A stretch of 64,000 nucleotides of DNA from Antedon bifida (taxonomy: Eukaryota > Echinodermata > Crinoidea > Comatulida > Antedonidae): the NCBI GenBank assembly GCA_963402885.1, contig OY727096.1:992001-1056000 (forward strand), given 5' to 3'. The notes below the pieces were generated by a model. That model made no database searches. It had not been told where the DNA came from and worked only from the letters and a program-made list of their open reading frames with translations. This document shows positions 20,340 to 35,905 of the stretch, piece by piece; the stretch's first letter is position 1, and each line of letters opens with the position of its first letter. A program made the translations under genes and the position numbers.

Positions 20340-23300
20340 TTTTAATGTATTATTATAGGCTAAACTAGGTAGTATAAGAAAAAATGTTGAGCACTCAGAA
20401 ATAGTAGAAACTATTGACTGTCTGTTGGGGGATACAGGTGTCATCCTTAGGTTATTGTTTACTACATACACCATTAAATCCTTTTTATACTGGACCGAAA
20501 TTTAATCTTACACTTACAGGCAATCAATAGACAATAGTTTTGTTACAAATATTGTTTGAAAGATTGTTGTACTGTGAAAACGCCCTATTACCGAGATATT
20601 TTACAGATTCCTTCAAAGGTATTACTGGTCAAAACGCCCAGTTACTGAGGGGATTTACAGGTCCCTCAAGGGTTTCACTAGTCTATGATTTACTGGCCAA
20701 AGTACAGTAAGTTACTGGATTTACTGGCCCCTCAAAGATGTATTAGTCCATGTTCTAGGATTTACCAGTAAACCTGTACTAAATAGATTGCTGCACTTTA
20801 CTCACACAGCACTGGTATTTTTACCATATAATAGAAATACAGCAAATAGTCAAGTGCTTTCCTATTAGATTATTTCCTTTTTGTAGTATTGACTCACTTC
20901 CTTCCCTACAGTACTTGCTTGTTGTAACAATAGGCAGTTGTTGCCAAGACAATACTCGACGCATTATGTCTTATTTATTTTGATTTATTCATCAAATGTC
21001 AAAATATTTTTCTTTTTTAATCACTTAAGTTTGTTAACACCTATACTTGGACTACAGTACTTTACACTTTTTGATAACACACAGAATCTGAAATGAGTCG
21101 GTGTGAATGGTTCTTAATTTTAAAAAAATCTTGAAAAGAAGAGTACTAAACAAAAAAAAAAAGAAGCCCTTTTTGAGGCTTTACGGTGCTTTGGTTATTT
21201 TAATGCCTTCCACCTTCAGTTACTAAATGGTCTACTGTACCACCACCTTCATTCTTCAGTATTTGCTCTGATATTACAGTTACTATCTGTCATTGGTTAC
21301 ACTATCCTCATCAGTTAATCGCTTTAAAATTCTTGGCGATGATTTTAAAGCAAATTAACTGTAAATTGACATTCACTTCACGCTCTGCACTTGGCCTGTC
21401 AGCTGTTTGTACTTCAGATGTCAAATGCTGAATTTTAACATGTTTAATAATGTGAAGTAGTATTCATTACATTTCAATGTTGGCAGACACTGTAAAACCT
21501 GAAGAAGAAACTAAGTTATGTATTACAGTAATGTCTTCCAGTTCCACATTTATTATTTTTTAAATTACCGTTAATGCAGATATTTCTTGTGTCATATTAA
21601 TTGATTGGATACAATAGTATTGCTTGTAATTATTTTAAAGTATTATTACTGTTAGTTTAGTCAGTAGCGTATAATTTTAATCAAAATACTGTAAAGCGCG
21701 CAGTGAGCTTTTAAAGCTATAGCTTGGTTCCCACTAGGACGCAATGCAAGGACATAACGCAAAGTGAATGATGGATTATTCAAACGTGTGATTGGTCAAC
21801 TCACTTGCGTTGCGCTTGCGTACAAGTGTAACCAAGCTTAACGTGAACCACTGAGATAGTCTAGTTCATACCGTGGTTCAGTCACTGGAACACCCTTGAA
21901 TTGAATTGAATTGAAATATATATTTATACTGGGTAACCTCTTCAGTCAAAGACTGGTCTCCCAGAGGGCCCAGTTGGTGGGCTTTATATTTATTATACTG
22001 CAGATGCAACAATGGTGTACAGTCAACAAATTCTCTGCATTAAAACAAAGTCTTATATCGTATTGTATCAATACAATATGATGATAAAACTTTACTGTCC
22101 CAACGGCATAAGTACAGCTACAGTATGAGAGAGTTAGTTTTTGGAGACAGTGGAGGCTATAATTATTTTGTCAATTGGATTGATATAAAGTACAATTGAC
22201 ATTTGTATTTTAGATTTAGATAAGATTTTGTTATTTAATTGATTTCTATTAATTATTATTTTTATTATTACTATTATTGGAAGAAAAGCAAAGAAATTAA
22301 AGGCGAGGTTTTAAGTGTAGAATAAAACTGTAAATTTTAAGTGATCTTGTCAAATGTCAGGTCTGCCAAGTTTATATATTTTACCAATGAGTCACATCTT
22401 CAATTGTTTATTGTGTAAATTGTGTAATTCTGTAAATATTTACATCATGATATGATGTTTACGTGAGATATAGCTCAGATAAATGACTTGATTATGCAAA
22501 AACAGAAACAAACTAACTCTAAAGTAAAAGACATTTATTTTTGTTTTATTGAATGTATTTATTTATTTCCTTATTACTGTAGGTAAAGTTGATCTGTGAG
22601 GATCCTATTTCAATTTTGATCAGTAGGAAGATACTATATTACTCTAAGCTACTGTATGTCTACACTATCAAACTAGTTTGACAAAAAAAATGTGATGTAC
22701 CCAAATATGGTATTGATATTCCCAAATATGGTAGTGATATTCCCAAATATGGTAGTGATATTCCCAAATATGGTAGTGATATGAAATCATCATGTCCATA
22801 TATAATAATTCAATAATTTCAGTTTTCCACCTAAAATTTGCCATTATTAAGCCCTGTCAACCCCCTCTCCAATTGCAAAATCTGCCACTGAGTCGTCTGA
22901 CGAAATTGTGTTGATTCTAGATGTCCAGGTACTGTAATCACCTTGGATTTTATCATCATAGAGACGTGCATTAGAACATTCTATTGGTGGTTTACAGTCA
23001 TTGCGGATCATCAATTTTCCTAGGTCCTATGTATGTCATCACAAATCAAAAGCGTAGCTCTGTCTTGATGACATCAAGCATGAATAATGAACTCCATTCA
23101 ACAATCATGTTTGGTTGAAGATACACAATAACTTCTAAATATGAACAATTTAAGATACAATAGCAGTGAATTAAGATAATATTTTTGTAATTTTACTAAC
23201 ACAACAATATAAACACCATTTTACTCTAACTAACCAAAAAGTAAATGGGTTGCAGCATATTGAATTTAATAATAATGAAGATCCAGGTTTTTAACTGTGC

Positions 23301-24050
23301 CGTATGAATGACCCAGTGAGGAATGAAATTTGGGGAACAGATTGCATTATGCACTTGTCAATTGTTGACCCACTATACGACCTCCGGGAGGGGTGCGTCA
23401 TGGATGCGTCATTTACAAATAATTACTGACGCAGGGGTGCGTCAAAAAACCTTGATGGTACGTCACATCAATGAACAATGGTGTATCAATGTCTGTCACT
23501 TTACCACCCAAAATATCATAAACGGCATGGTCATAGTGCATCAAAATAGGTGCATCATGGTCATCTAAAGGTAAGTCACATTTTTTACGCACACACATGG
23601 GATAAATGACGCACCTCTCCCGGGGGTCGTATAGTGGGTCATACAATTGACAAGTCCATTACTTAATATCAATCAGTGAAATTTGGCTTGCATTAGGGAG
23701 GGCTGATTATACTTGAGCATTGGATTATACTTGTTCACACAGTAATAATATTAGAAATGGTTTTTTTTTGGCCTAAACAACTGTTACGCAATTTGAGTTC
23801 TTTTGTTCTTCTATATTTCTGATTTTGTTGGGTCATTTAATTTATAATTATTCTTAATAATTTCCTATGGAAACAGTCTATTTCCTCCTGTTGTTGATTA
23901 ATGTTCATATTTGTAATCTACTTAACTGGCAAACAAACATGGATAGAGGAATTAATTAATTCATCTATTGTGGTCTAAAATAGTACTTTGCTTACTAGGA
24001 AAACAACTGGTATTTATAGACTTGTTAATTGTGTTTGTGTTATCTATTGC
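20340..24050. other. No coding sequence seen; probable 5' intron or upstream region of Ral
   Basis: Holds several small elements: 21722-21841 with ends AGCTTGGTTCCCACT and AACCAAGCTTA, 22655-22800 (partial AGCTCTGTCTACACTAT-family element with four about 22-bp ATATGGTAGTGATATTCCCA units), and 23353-23655. No protein-coding signal was recognised. Confidence 0.5.
23353..23655. mobile_element. About 303-bp MITE
   Basis: Inverted ends ACTTGTCAATTG...GACCCACTATACGACC at the left and the complement at the right, imperfect only by small gaps. The interior contains several GGTGCGTCA words in both directions. The open frames it contains are products of the symmetry, not genes. Confidence 0.75.
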
Positions 24051-24134
24051 AGGTTTGAATTACCAAAGTTAGAGATAAAAGAAGCGTTTTATACTAATCA
24101 TCTGTACTGTTGGTGATACTGGTAATTGAGCATC

Positions 24135-25889
<1,755 letters not shown>

Positions 25890-27392
25890 ATAAATGAACA
25901 TTGTACAAATATAGTTAAAATATCCAGCACCATTATAAAAGGTTAAAGTTCAAGTAAGATCCTCAGAAATAACAGGAAGTAGAAGAAGAGCATGGAGGGT
26001 AATTTATGCCTGTGCACTTGTAATAATGTAATATTTGAAAGAATTTTAAAATCAAATTTGATTATTTCAAAAGGTTCTAAATCCCAATTCTCTAGATTTA
26101 AGCTACAAGCTTGGTTTCCACTACCGCCTACGCAACATAAGTAAATGCCCTTCCAATAATTGTGTTTGCCCCCCTCCGCGTGAAATCAAACCTGCGATGT
26201 TTGCAGCACTTGCGCCGTCGGTTTCCACTTGTGATTACGCAATACAGATACGTCACTGCGTTTCGTCGCTAGTGGGAACTACACTTTAGCGTAACAGCCA
26301 AATAAAAGTTTTCTCCGATTCGAGGTCAGTGTGAACATACTGTAGGTTTAGATTTTTTTGTGAATTTTGTTCATAAAATGATTGATCATTCCTTTGCGAG
26401 TTTGAAGGAAAATTTGTAGTTAATTCACATTATTTATTCAAAAGTCACGAGGGAATAAAGATAATGTGATTGATTACGTACATGATTGATAACTTGTGTG
26501 AAAGGAATTAGTTTACCTAATAAGGACATCTGTCTTATATTTTGAATGTTTAACTTTTTTTATCCACATTTATATCCATAGAAAAACATTAATAATTTGT
26601 CAATATGAAGCTAATGTAAGCATGGTGCAAGGTATACCTCTCAGAATCATTTAATTTTATACTGTGATACCAGTTTGACCAAAATTATTTATAAATATAT
26701 TTTTTAACGTTTTATTTATTTAGGCCAAATTGGACTTGATCACTGCTACTAACCCCATAATTGTACATTACAATTATTATCATATTTGTATCTATATAAA
26801 CGAAAAGTTTCTATGTAAATTCTATTAAAATTGAAAAATAATTAGATGGTTTTTACAAAACTGATAACCAGACACCTAAAACTAGTCTCTCATAATCAGA
26901 CACACAAAAAACTAGTCTCTCATAACCAGACACACAGAAAACTAGTCTCTCATAACCAGGAAACATAGTTAATTTAATCTGAACTTTTTGCCCATTTAAG
27001 TTTACAAATCACAGGCCATCGATGTCTTCTTTTGAATTGTTGTATTATCAAATCTTCTATACGTCTTAGCACAGATTTCCACCCACCGCTGCCTCCAGTT
27101 AATTTATGTAACAAACCTGTGTTGTAAGTTGTTTACATTACAATTAATGAAGATGGATTATAGGTATCCAATATGTTGATGTGTTGCAAATTAACATATT
27201 CTAGATGTATTATCTCCTGTAAGATATTAACATATTTGGGATCATGTCCAAATTATTCTACTGCAGTTACTGCAGTAACTACATGTTGTTTATAACCGGT
27301 TTGTGCACTTATTTAGCAAGATTGTTTTGGGTAAACATACACATTGTTTATTTCAATGGCTGCCATCATAAACCTACATTTCAACAGAGTAT

Positions 27393-27568
27393 AGCTCTGT
27401 CTACACTATTAGTATCAAACTTTATGTGACAAAAAAATGTGATGCGCCCATATATGGACATGTCGATGTCATATCACTACCATATTTGTGCATAATACTA
27501 CCATATTTAAGCATATCACTACCATATTTGGCAAATCGTAAGTAAGTAATGATAGTGTAGACAGAGCT
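27393..27568. mobile_element. AGCTCTGTCTACACTAT-family MITE, full copy
   Basis: 176 bp with perfect 17-bp inverted ends AGCTCTGTCTACACTAT / ATAGTGTAGACAGAGCT. Other copies or halves lie at 22655-22800, 31371-31683 (with an insertion) and 61727-61815. Several carry runs of CCAAATATGGTAGTGATAT. Confidence 0.8.
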
Positions 27569-27937
27569 TTACATTATATATATGTTATTACCGTGAAAAA
27601 ATGCAGTAACTACATAGAATAATTTAAAAAACGAAATAAACTTAGAATTTGATTTATATCTTAGGAGGCTGTGCTCCCACTGTAAAGGCCTTCTTTATTT
27701 CGCTTTTAAAATAGTATTTAACCAATTGAATTTAATAACTTTTCTATTACTTTTATATAAAGAACATGCATTTTTTAAAATGTTGTGGTTATTAATGTTA
27801 CACAAGCTACTGTTTATGAGAAAATTGTTTTCAATTGAAAATCATATTTCATGTTATAAGTAATTTTGTAATTTTAATCAATGAAGAACTTTTTAAAATA
27901 TTAATTTAGGATTAGAAAGTTGTGAATAACCTAGTCT

Positions 27938-28455
27938 GTTAATAACTGATAACTGGTGAATAAACAACTCTGTTATTAATGAGTTATCTGATGAAACTTG
28001 TGAAACCTAGTCTGTTAACAATACTTTACTGATAACTGGTGAATAACCTAGTCTGTTAACAATACTTTACTGATAACTGGTGAATAACTTAGTCTGTTAT
28101 CAATACTTTACTGATAACTGGTGAATAACTTAGTCTGTTAACAATACTTTACTGATAACTGGTGAATAACCTAGTCTGTTAACAATACTTTACTGATAAC
28201 TGGTGAATAACTTAGTCTGTTATCAATACTTTACTGATAACTGGTGAATAACTTAGTCTGTTAACAATACTTTACTGATAACTGGTGAATAACTTAGTCT
28301 GTTAACAATACTTTACTGATAACTGGTGAATAACCTAGTCTGTTAACAATAATTTACTGATAACTGGTGAATAACTTAGTCTGTTATCAATACTTTACTG
28401 ATAACTGGTGAATAACCTAGTCTGTTAACAATAGTTTACTTGTAACTGAACTAGT
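27938..28455. repeat. 41-bp tandem repeat, about 12 copies
   Basis: The unit includes AACTGGTGAATAACYTAGTC, then TGTTAACAATACTTTACTGAT. Some copies have TGTTATCAAT instead of TGTTAACAAT, and the variants alternate, suggesting higher-order two- to three-unit amplification. Confidence 0.9.
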
Positions 28456-29539
28456 CAGTTATCTTAACCTGTGAATAATCTAGTCTCCTATAAAGTCTGC
28501 TACCTAGTATCATGGGTTATAAGATAGTTTGTTGTGTTAACAACTGGATTAAGTAGGATTGTGCTGATGGCTTAAGGATTGGATCTTTAATTGATTTTGA
28601 AGAGATACGGATAATTGGAGGCACAGCTAATGAAGCACTTACTGCTTACTAAGACATATGACTCATCACTTAATTCCTTTATTTAATTTTAGAGCTTGGT
28701 TTCCACTAGGATGCAATGCAAGGACGCAAGCCAGTTGACCGATGACAAGGTGACAGTTTGAATAATTGTGGTCAAATTACTTGCATTGTGCTTTACCTCC
28801 TTGCATTGCAATGACATAAAGATGTACTGTATGGTACAGTACTGTAATTGTCCCCAAGAGCATGAAAAATAAAGAATAAATTAAATCAAACCTCTATTTA
28901 AGTTACTTCCACAGAAATAAAAACCCAACAAAATAATGATTTCACTTATAAAAACACAAAATTAAACCAAACACCTCCGGTTGACTTTTCATGTTGCTTA
29001 ATTTTTTTTTTGTCAAGACAGAACATTTTGTCAAGTATATTCAACAACAAATTGTTTAAAAACTATTTTTTCAGGGGGATGATAATACTGTATATCTTAA
29101 GTATAAAACCCATCTATAATTTTCACATTTGTTTCTTTTTTTTAGTGATAAATTGCATAATATCATAAAAAAAATAGCTTCTGCCAAAATGTACAATGCA
29201 AACAATATCAGATTTGAGTTTCACAATTTTTAGTTTTTTATTTTCAGGAAAAACGGTGCGCCGCGGTGGTTAACAGTCTTTACACTTGCTTTAGCATGAA
29301 CTTATATCATGCATCATTGATATACTGTATTAAAATAAATATTAAAAACATGAATCATGGAGAATGCATGAGTCATAAATTCTGGAAAGTTACACGCCCC
29401 CTCTGTTGTTGGTATGTACGTACGTTGATGCGTCGGTGTCAAAGGTTATAATCTATAAACAGGAAGACATCGCATGTGTGTGTAATATTCTGCGACTAAC
29501 TTTGTCACTTTATTCGTCCTAAAACACAAGTAAAACACG

Positions 29540-32500
29540 ATGCAGGTAACTATAAAATGTCCTATATTCATTGCTATGATCCATTTGAGGTAGCATTTTC
29601 AGTGATTTTAGTCTGAGAAAGTTAGAACTGTTTATATATTGGGTAGGCCAGCCGGATAGAGAAGGCGAGTAAGTATCCTGGCCCACCTAGAGTTCGAGGT
29701 TTGTGTATTGTTATGGATGCCCTAATATGGTCATCTCTCTGGTAAGCAGGCCTAGCAGCAGCAGTAGCTAACAGATTTTGTTGTAGGGCTAGGGCCAGGC
29801 CACTAATATTGGGAATTCCCTGTTTTTGGTATTGTGATTGAATTTTGTAGATCTGTATTTACTATTAGTATTAATAATTAAAATTTTTCCCATGGGCCGT
29901 ACCATAATTTTTTTTAAATAATTTATTAGATTAAATTAAAGCCATCTGATTTTTTTAAAAAATTAAATATTTAGGCATAGATAGGCCTATTAAATGACTG
30001 GAGCAACTGTCTGTGTGACACTCATGGCATAAAGTCATTGAAGTAAACTTGAGAACTCTGCTAATAAATGGCTAAACAATATCTGAATTATAATTTCATA
30101 AATAAATTTTAAAAAGTACAGGAATTATTTACAGTATTCTAATTTCTAAAATGTAATACTTTCCTTAATAAAGGATCCCAATGAAGACACCGAGTGGAAT
30201 GACATTCTTCGGCAGAAGGGAATTCTTCCCCCAAAAGAGGAGGAAGTTACAGAGGATCAAATTATAGAAATGATGGAAGATAAGATACAGAATTCAAATG
30301 CAAGTAGGTGTCCTCATCAACAGTTAACAAAAAAAATGGATAGGTGTACCCTATCAATATTTATGACAGTTGTAATATTCATTTATTCATTCACTCATTC
30401 AGTTGTAATATTCATTTATTCATTCACTCATTCAGTTGTAATATTCTGATTAAAACCATAGTTAATGTACTTCCTACTACCTACATCAGTGTTGGTGCAA
30501 ATTAGTATTTTAGAATATTGTAGGTGTGTGGAAGTTGCTTTTGTTAATTTCCTGGTGAAATTGTTTCTCTTTTTGTATGATTTGTATATGGATGTACTAC
30601 CCGAAATAAAGAAAGTGAATGAATGAATGAAAACTTTGGAACCAGCCCTGCGAAATATATGTTAAATGAAATTACGTATTTTGATTGGTCCTCAAAATGT
30701 GTTTTTGAAGCATAAACACCTCTTATGTATCATACATGTTTAGTATTTGTTTTAATCTACTGTATGAATGTTTCTAATTTTGTTTTCTATTGTGCTGTAG
30801 GTAAACCATATGAAGACATGACAATAGATGAATTGGATGAGTTAGAAGATGATGAAGATGAAAGAGTTTTATTACAGTATAGGTCAGTTTGAAATGATTC
30901 CTTTTTTGTGTTTTCTAAACTTTAAGATTGCACAATTACCAATTGTGTAGAATCATGCTTTAGTTTCATTTCGATGTGAAGCTCTTTGTCATAAAGTTAA
31001 AAGCACAATATAAATAAAAATATCAAGGGGCCTTTAATTATAGCCCCCCCCTATATAAAACTACCAAGGTTAAAGTGGTCTTATAGCCCCCTCTATAAAA
31101 CTACAAGGTTACATTGTTTTTTAAAATATGTGGTTGGTTTTTGTTTCCTTCTTGCAGATCACTTTGATTACTTTTTTTATTTTTTAATTAGGCAACAAAG
31201 ATTAGCAGAAATGAAACGATTACAACAAAAGGAAATCTATGGAAGTGTGAAGGAAATATCTGGAATAGATTATGTCAAAGAAGTAAATGAAGCAGGGGAT
31301 GGTGTCTGGGTTGTTTTACATCTATACAAACAAGGGTATGGTAACCAACAGGAGCATCGACTATCTCTTACGCTCTGTCTACACTATCAAACTAGTTTAG
31401 AAAAAAACGTGTGATGTACCCAAATATTTATATATTCAAATTTATTTCCTATCTTTTTTTGCTTATAAAATAAAATGATAATAATAATACAGTATTTGCA
31501 TTAACATAGAAAAGAAGGAGCTAGAAAAAGTAATTTACTTATCGAGTCCAGCCCCTATATAACAATAACATAATAACAATAGTTACAATATTGTAATAAT
31601 AATAGGGCAATATAATTATGTCCATATATGGGTACATCACATTTTTTTTGTCACATAAATTTTGATACTGTAGACAGAGCTTTAAGCCTGTTTTCCACTA
31701 TTTATTTGCATGAATCCAAAGTGTTGCCTAATGCACATGCGAATTAATAGTTTCTACTGCTTGTGAGGTTGAGAAAATGCGTAACCAATCAGAACTCAGG
31801 AATGTTTGCTTGGCCCAAATATATTGCAATTGGACAACAGGCAAATAACTGAACAAAATAACTATTCTGTTGATAACAATGACTGAAATTTGAATTGAGA
31901 GATTAGAAGAAAGTTGGATCAAAATAGCCAGAAAAATGCAAACATTTTGGAAAAACACTCAATATTTAGAGCTAATGAGAGTACTAATTTTATAAATAAA
32001 TTTATTTTATGATAGATCTGCTAGTTTATTAATACAGTAATACTAAATATGTTTTTAATGTAATTATTTTGTTTCTTTACAAAGCATACCGCTGTGTACC
32101 CTCATCAACCAATACCTCGGTCAGCTATCAGCAAAGTTTCCAGCAACTAAGTTTCTGAAGTCCATTTCTACAACTTGTATTCCAAACTTCCCAGATAAAA
32201 ATCTACCAACTATATTTGTTTATTATGAAAATGATATGAAGGCACAGTTAATAGGACCTCAAATGTTTGGCGGAATGAACCTGACAGTTGAAGGTATGTT
32301 AATGTTTTGATTGGTTAGATTTAATCTGTGGTCATGTCAGTTAAATTATCAGTTAAACTGATGTATTGTCCCCTTAAACCAAAATTTTTTTAAAATTTTT
32401 TGTTGCATATACCATTTTAATGTCACGTAATAGTTCACTTTGATCAAAAACTGGATAGGGAAAAAAAATTATTTACCTGAAGAAAATGTAATTTAAAGCC

Positions 32501-32948
32501 AAAAAATGCTTAAATTGTCTGTCAGACAATGGTTTTTAGTAAAAAGTAACCATTTCTTTTGTCTTTTTATAAGTGAAATATTTATTTATTTTTTTTTCAG
32601 AAGTGAATAACTTTATTAAGACTGCAAAATGGCCTATTTAAAGTCTGATTTTATTGATCTTCATTTTTCATGTTTTTAGGGGACAATACATCTTTAATGA
32701 ATTCTTTAATCAAATCTCAATAATTAGAACCTTGTTTGTTTATGTTGTTGTAACACACACAAGCACAATTTGTGATTCTACTATTCTATAAATGTTTTTA
32801 CATTTTAGATCTTGAGTGGAATTTGTCACAAATAGGTGCAATGAAAACAGACATGGAAGAAAAGCCAAAACCAAAACAAAGAAGTACTTTAACAATATCA
32901 TCAGGCAAAGGAAACAATGAGGACAGCTCTGATGATGATGACTATTAA
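29540..32948 (+). CDS. PDCL3: Phosducin-like protein 3 (PDCL3)
   Basis: Six coding exons: 29540-29545, 30174-30303, 30801-30882, 31192-31335, 32085-32293, 32809-32948. They total 711 nt, or 236 residues (human 239). The first exon encodes only Met-Gln before a splice. The protein opens [20 protein letters not shown], has an acidic helical region, then the thioredoxin-like fold with [33 protein letters not shown] and FGGMNL, and ends in a Ser/Asp-rich acidic tail. PDCL3 is a cytosolic co-chaperone of the CCT chaperonin and of VEGFR2 stability in vertebrates (family knowledge). All junctions keep phase. The intron after exon 4 contains a MITE carrying its own insertion. Confidence 0.97.
31371..31683. 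mobile_element. AGCTCTGTC-family MITE with internal insertion
   Basis: Left end GCTCTGTCTACACTATCAAA at 31371, right end GTAGACAGAGCTTTA near 31683. The middle (about 31440-31600) is an unrelated AT-rich insertion, making this copy longer than the one at 27393. Confidence 0.65.
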
Positions 32949-34330
32949 TATTGGTCTACCTAGACTAGATTTTGTGACAACTTGAAGCAGATATGTCACC
33001 TGCAGTTGCAAGTAGCTGCGTCACCTACATATGTCACCTACAACTTGAAGCAGATGTCACTTGCAGTTGCAAGTAGCTGTAGCTGTGTCACCTACAACTT
33101 CAAGCAGCTGTGTCACCTACAACTTTTTAGTAGGTCTGCAACTCAAAATTAGATGTCACTTACAACTTCAAGCAGGTCTGTCTCGTTGCAACTCCAAGTA
33201 CGTCTGTCTTTAACATCAAGTGAAGTTTTTACTCAAGTAAAGGTCCCGCTACTCAACAACTTTGATGTTAGCTGGAAAGTTCTATTCCAATAACTTTGAT
33301 TTGTCAATAGATTGTTAAAATGGACATTTTAAAATACTCTTTTGTTTTTTAAAATTTTGATTATTATATATTTTTTATTATGAATGTAGGCTTATTTGAA
33401 ACATTTAGTACAAAAAGGGCTGCACCAGCATTATATGAGCCCCCTTAAAGTACAACCCAGTGTTCTGTTTTTAAATAAACGTTGTTTGAGATATATCGTC
33501 AGCGACACCACGACGAGACACTAACCGCGTAGTCATTTGACATAACCATGCGTTTTGTGAAAATGTGGTTTAGCTTCACACTGCCACAAACACATAATTT
33601 TAGCTTAAAGAAATTTTCATTTATATGTTTTATTTACACGCCTATAAAGCTAGACAATTCAACTATTAAAAGGTGTAATTTGATTGTAATCTTGTTAATG
33701 AACAAGTATGTATTAAGGCTCCACATTAGCGTGACTTCGTGGTTTTGCCGACGATATTTAGTGCTCCTGTAATATCCATGTATATCCAAAATAGTAGCGA
33801 GCATTCATCGGAATACTCAATTCCCAGTGGCGTAACGCAGGAGGAAAAGGCATCCATCGATTTACCTAATAATACTGTAATTCAATAAACTAAAATTTGA
33901 AACAATGATGTTATTGAACTAAAACTTTATTCAATTTTATACTAATTATACAATGAAAATAATTTTCAAAATAGTCACAAATGTCGTCATCATGAATGCG
34001 ACATAGCGCACTTAACAAGACTTCTCCAATCAGAGTGATTATTTGCCAAAGTGTGCATAAACTAGTTTCTTTTTCTATAATTTTTTGGGTTGTCCACTTT
34101 GTCAATTAAGGAAATTATAGTAGAATTAATCTTGTTCAAGAATAATCAAACTAATTCGTTTTACATTAAAACAGAACCTGTTTTCAAATAAAGTTATTAT
34201 AGTACATTTTATCGACAAATATTGATATATTGAGCTATCTATTTTAATTAATAATTACACTACTGTGCTATACAGTACAACCTCTACATATCTTAAAAAT
34301 TAATTATTAATGATATTTGATAAGATAAGA
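32949..34330. other. PDCL3 3' region and intergenic
   Basis: 32990-33220 is a degenerate repeat of phrases such as CAACTTGAAGCAG, TGTCACCTACAA and GCAAGTAGCTG, probably in the PDCL3 3' UTR. An AATAAA lies near 33473. A block around 33410-33800 (GCACCAGCATTATATGAGCC...) is similar to 36105-36250, so these blocks flank the first FAN1-like copy. No other gene was seen. Confidence 0.5.
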
Positions 34331-34354
34331 ATATTAATATTGTATTGTAAACAA

Positions 34355-35377
34355 TCAAAAGTGGCCTTTTGATTGACCAGCAGCCACAATTTCATTTGGC
34401 ACTTTTCGTTCACTGGCAGCCTTTTGATTGGTCAGCTCATCTTTCTTCATTATCATAGAGATATTTATTTTTGTCGAACACTCTGGACAAAACAAGCGTT
34501 GGATAGAGGTTGTAATCGGGGTATCTTTGGTTCGATTCTCAGGCTTGAAATATGCAAACAACATTTTTACAGGACAGGAATAACTTGTTTTGGAAATTCC
34601 TTTTCTGCACAACTTCTTTCGACCATATTTATCCAGTAATTTACGAAACACTTCTCTTTGTTTTGAGTCAAGTTGAATGCAGCTACCAATTCCTTCCTTT
34701 ACTGCATTGACAATTTCTGTTATGAAACTCTGATTTTTCAAGATCATCTGTATCTTTTCTTCCTTTTTACCTTTCAGCACCATCTTAAACGTCTTTGCAA
34801 GCTTGGTTAATTCATCTACGCTTAGTAGTTTCAGGGTCTGTTCAGGGTCTTGCAGGTCAGCATCAATTTCCATGAATCCAGCTGCAGCTAGCTTCTGAAT
34901 AGCATCTTCCAAGTCAATAATTTCGTTGTATTTTACCTTATCAACTCTAATCCATCCCTACTTCCTCATGTAGAGACTTGCAAATAATTTCTTGGCATCT
35001 GGGGGTAACTTCTTAAAGTCTTCAACAACTTTCTTCTCGTCTGCAGACACCCCCTTTTTGTCCAAAATGTCTGGATCTTGCAGTACATTACCCAGCAGGT
35101 CCTGGATGTAGCCAAGAGCATGTGCCTTCCATCCATTAACAACTAATTTGTTCTGCTCCTCACCATCGCCATCCTTGGGACAAATTTCTAATGTAGTGAC
35201 ACAACTTTGTCTGGGGCATTCCAATTTTCCACTCGGCTTCTGGTGCGTTATCACTAAATGAACATCTGCCCGATGTTTATCGTCAAAGTCGTCATTACGT
35301 TTAAGTTTTTTGTTACTTCCTGGATGTGTTCCTGAATGTTCTCTCTTGTTCTCGGCCATTTTCAAGACTTGTATCAT
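34355..35377 (-). pseudogene. FAN1 SAP-region-only protein, copy 1, interrupted by one stop codon
   Basis: On the minus strand the frame starts at 35377 and is open except for one TAG at 34958-34960. It then continues in the same frame to TGA at 34355. At the TAG the intact paralogue has CAG (Gln) in an otherwise matching context (MRK-x-GWI), so this is a single C-to-T nonsense change. Recognised FAN1-like features are AHALGYIQDLLGNVL, LPPDAKKLFASLYMRK, GWIRVDKVKYNEI, DAIQKLAAAGF and the SAP-like LLSVDELTKLAKTFK. The tail has two CxxC-type cysteines (SCPVK, FCPECS) and one DELTNQKAASERK unit. There are no TPR or VRR-nuclease parts and no introns. It could be a recent pseudogene, a polymorphic null or a read-through gene. 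Confidence 0.7.
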
Positions 35378-35769
35378 TCAGTTCAGAGATCAGAATGAAA
35401 AAATAATGACAGACACCAAAATAATGGAGAAATTATACCTTCTGTATGATAAATATGATATCTACAAGGAGACGCTCATATCAAACTGTGATAGTATGCT
35501 TAAAAAAGTCCTGGGAATTTACCATGTCAATTATCAGCATTATTCTATCGTTTACATTTGTCCCATGTAAGTGGAATCTATAATTTATCAACATACTTAA
35601 GATGATAATTTTATGATAAACATTTTTAAAAAAAGCTTTTCATAATCGTACTGGTAAATTCTTAGCAATTATTGATTGATTTTGGTACTCTATTTCAGTG
35701 TACACTGCTGACATGAGTGATATGGTCTCCGCGGAAGTTTAAATTATCCGCCACGTCAAAAAACGTGAA

Positions 35770-35905
35770 CACGTGATCGTATTTCACCAATCATCATGCT
35801 CTGGTAAGAAATTGGGGAATCCCCAGTGCGATAACCGTGAGATAACACAGCCGAAAGATGAGGGCGGACTTGTAAATTGAATTTTACAGAAAAGATCAAC
35901 TGTTG
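35770..35905 (-). promoter_or_regulatory. Conserved upstream block of FAN1-like copy 1 with kappaB palindrome
   Basis: Shared with 39119-39235 upstream of copy 2. It contains CACGTGATCG (E-box core), TTCACCAATCATCAT (CCAAT box) and, at 35814-35824, GGGGAATCCCC, which reads on the other strand as GGGGATTCCCC, a classic NF-kappaB site. A GAGGGCGGACT word follows in both copies. Retention in two copies while the intervening DNA has diverged suggests function. Confidence 0.5.

Larger units (their letters stand above)
25890..29530. other. Ral 3' region and intergenic repeats
   Basis: No further gene seen. Contents include a MITE copy at 26106-26290, a 30-bp repeat (ACTAGTCTCTCATAACCAGA) about three times at 26868-26960, a full AGCTCTGTCTACACTAT element at 27393-27568, the 41-bp array at 27938-28455, and another GCTTGGTTTCCACTAGGA element from 28693. 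The Ral poly(A) site could not be placed with confidence. Confidence 0.5.

Noticed and set aside
23323-23646. Small overlapping genes on both strands
   Set aside because: They lie in an inverted-repeat element. The mirrored frames follow from its symmetry.
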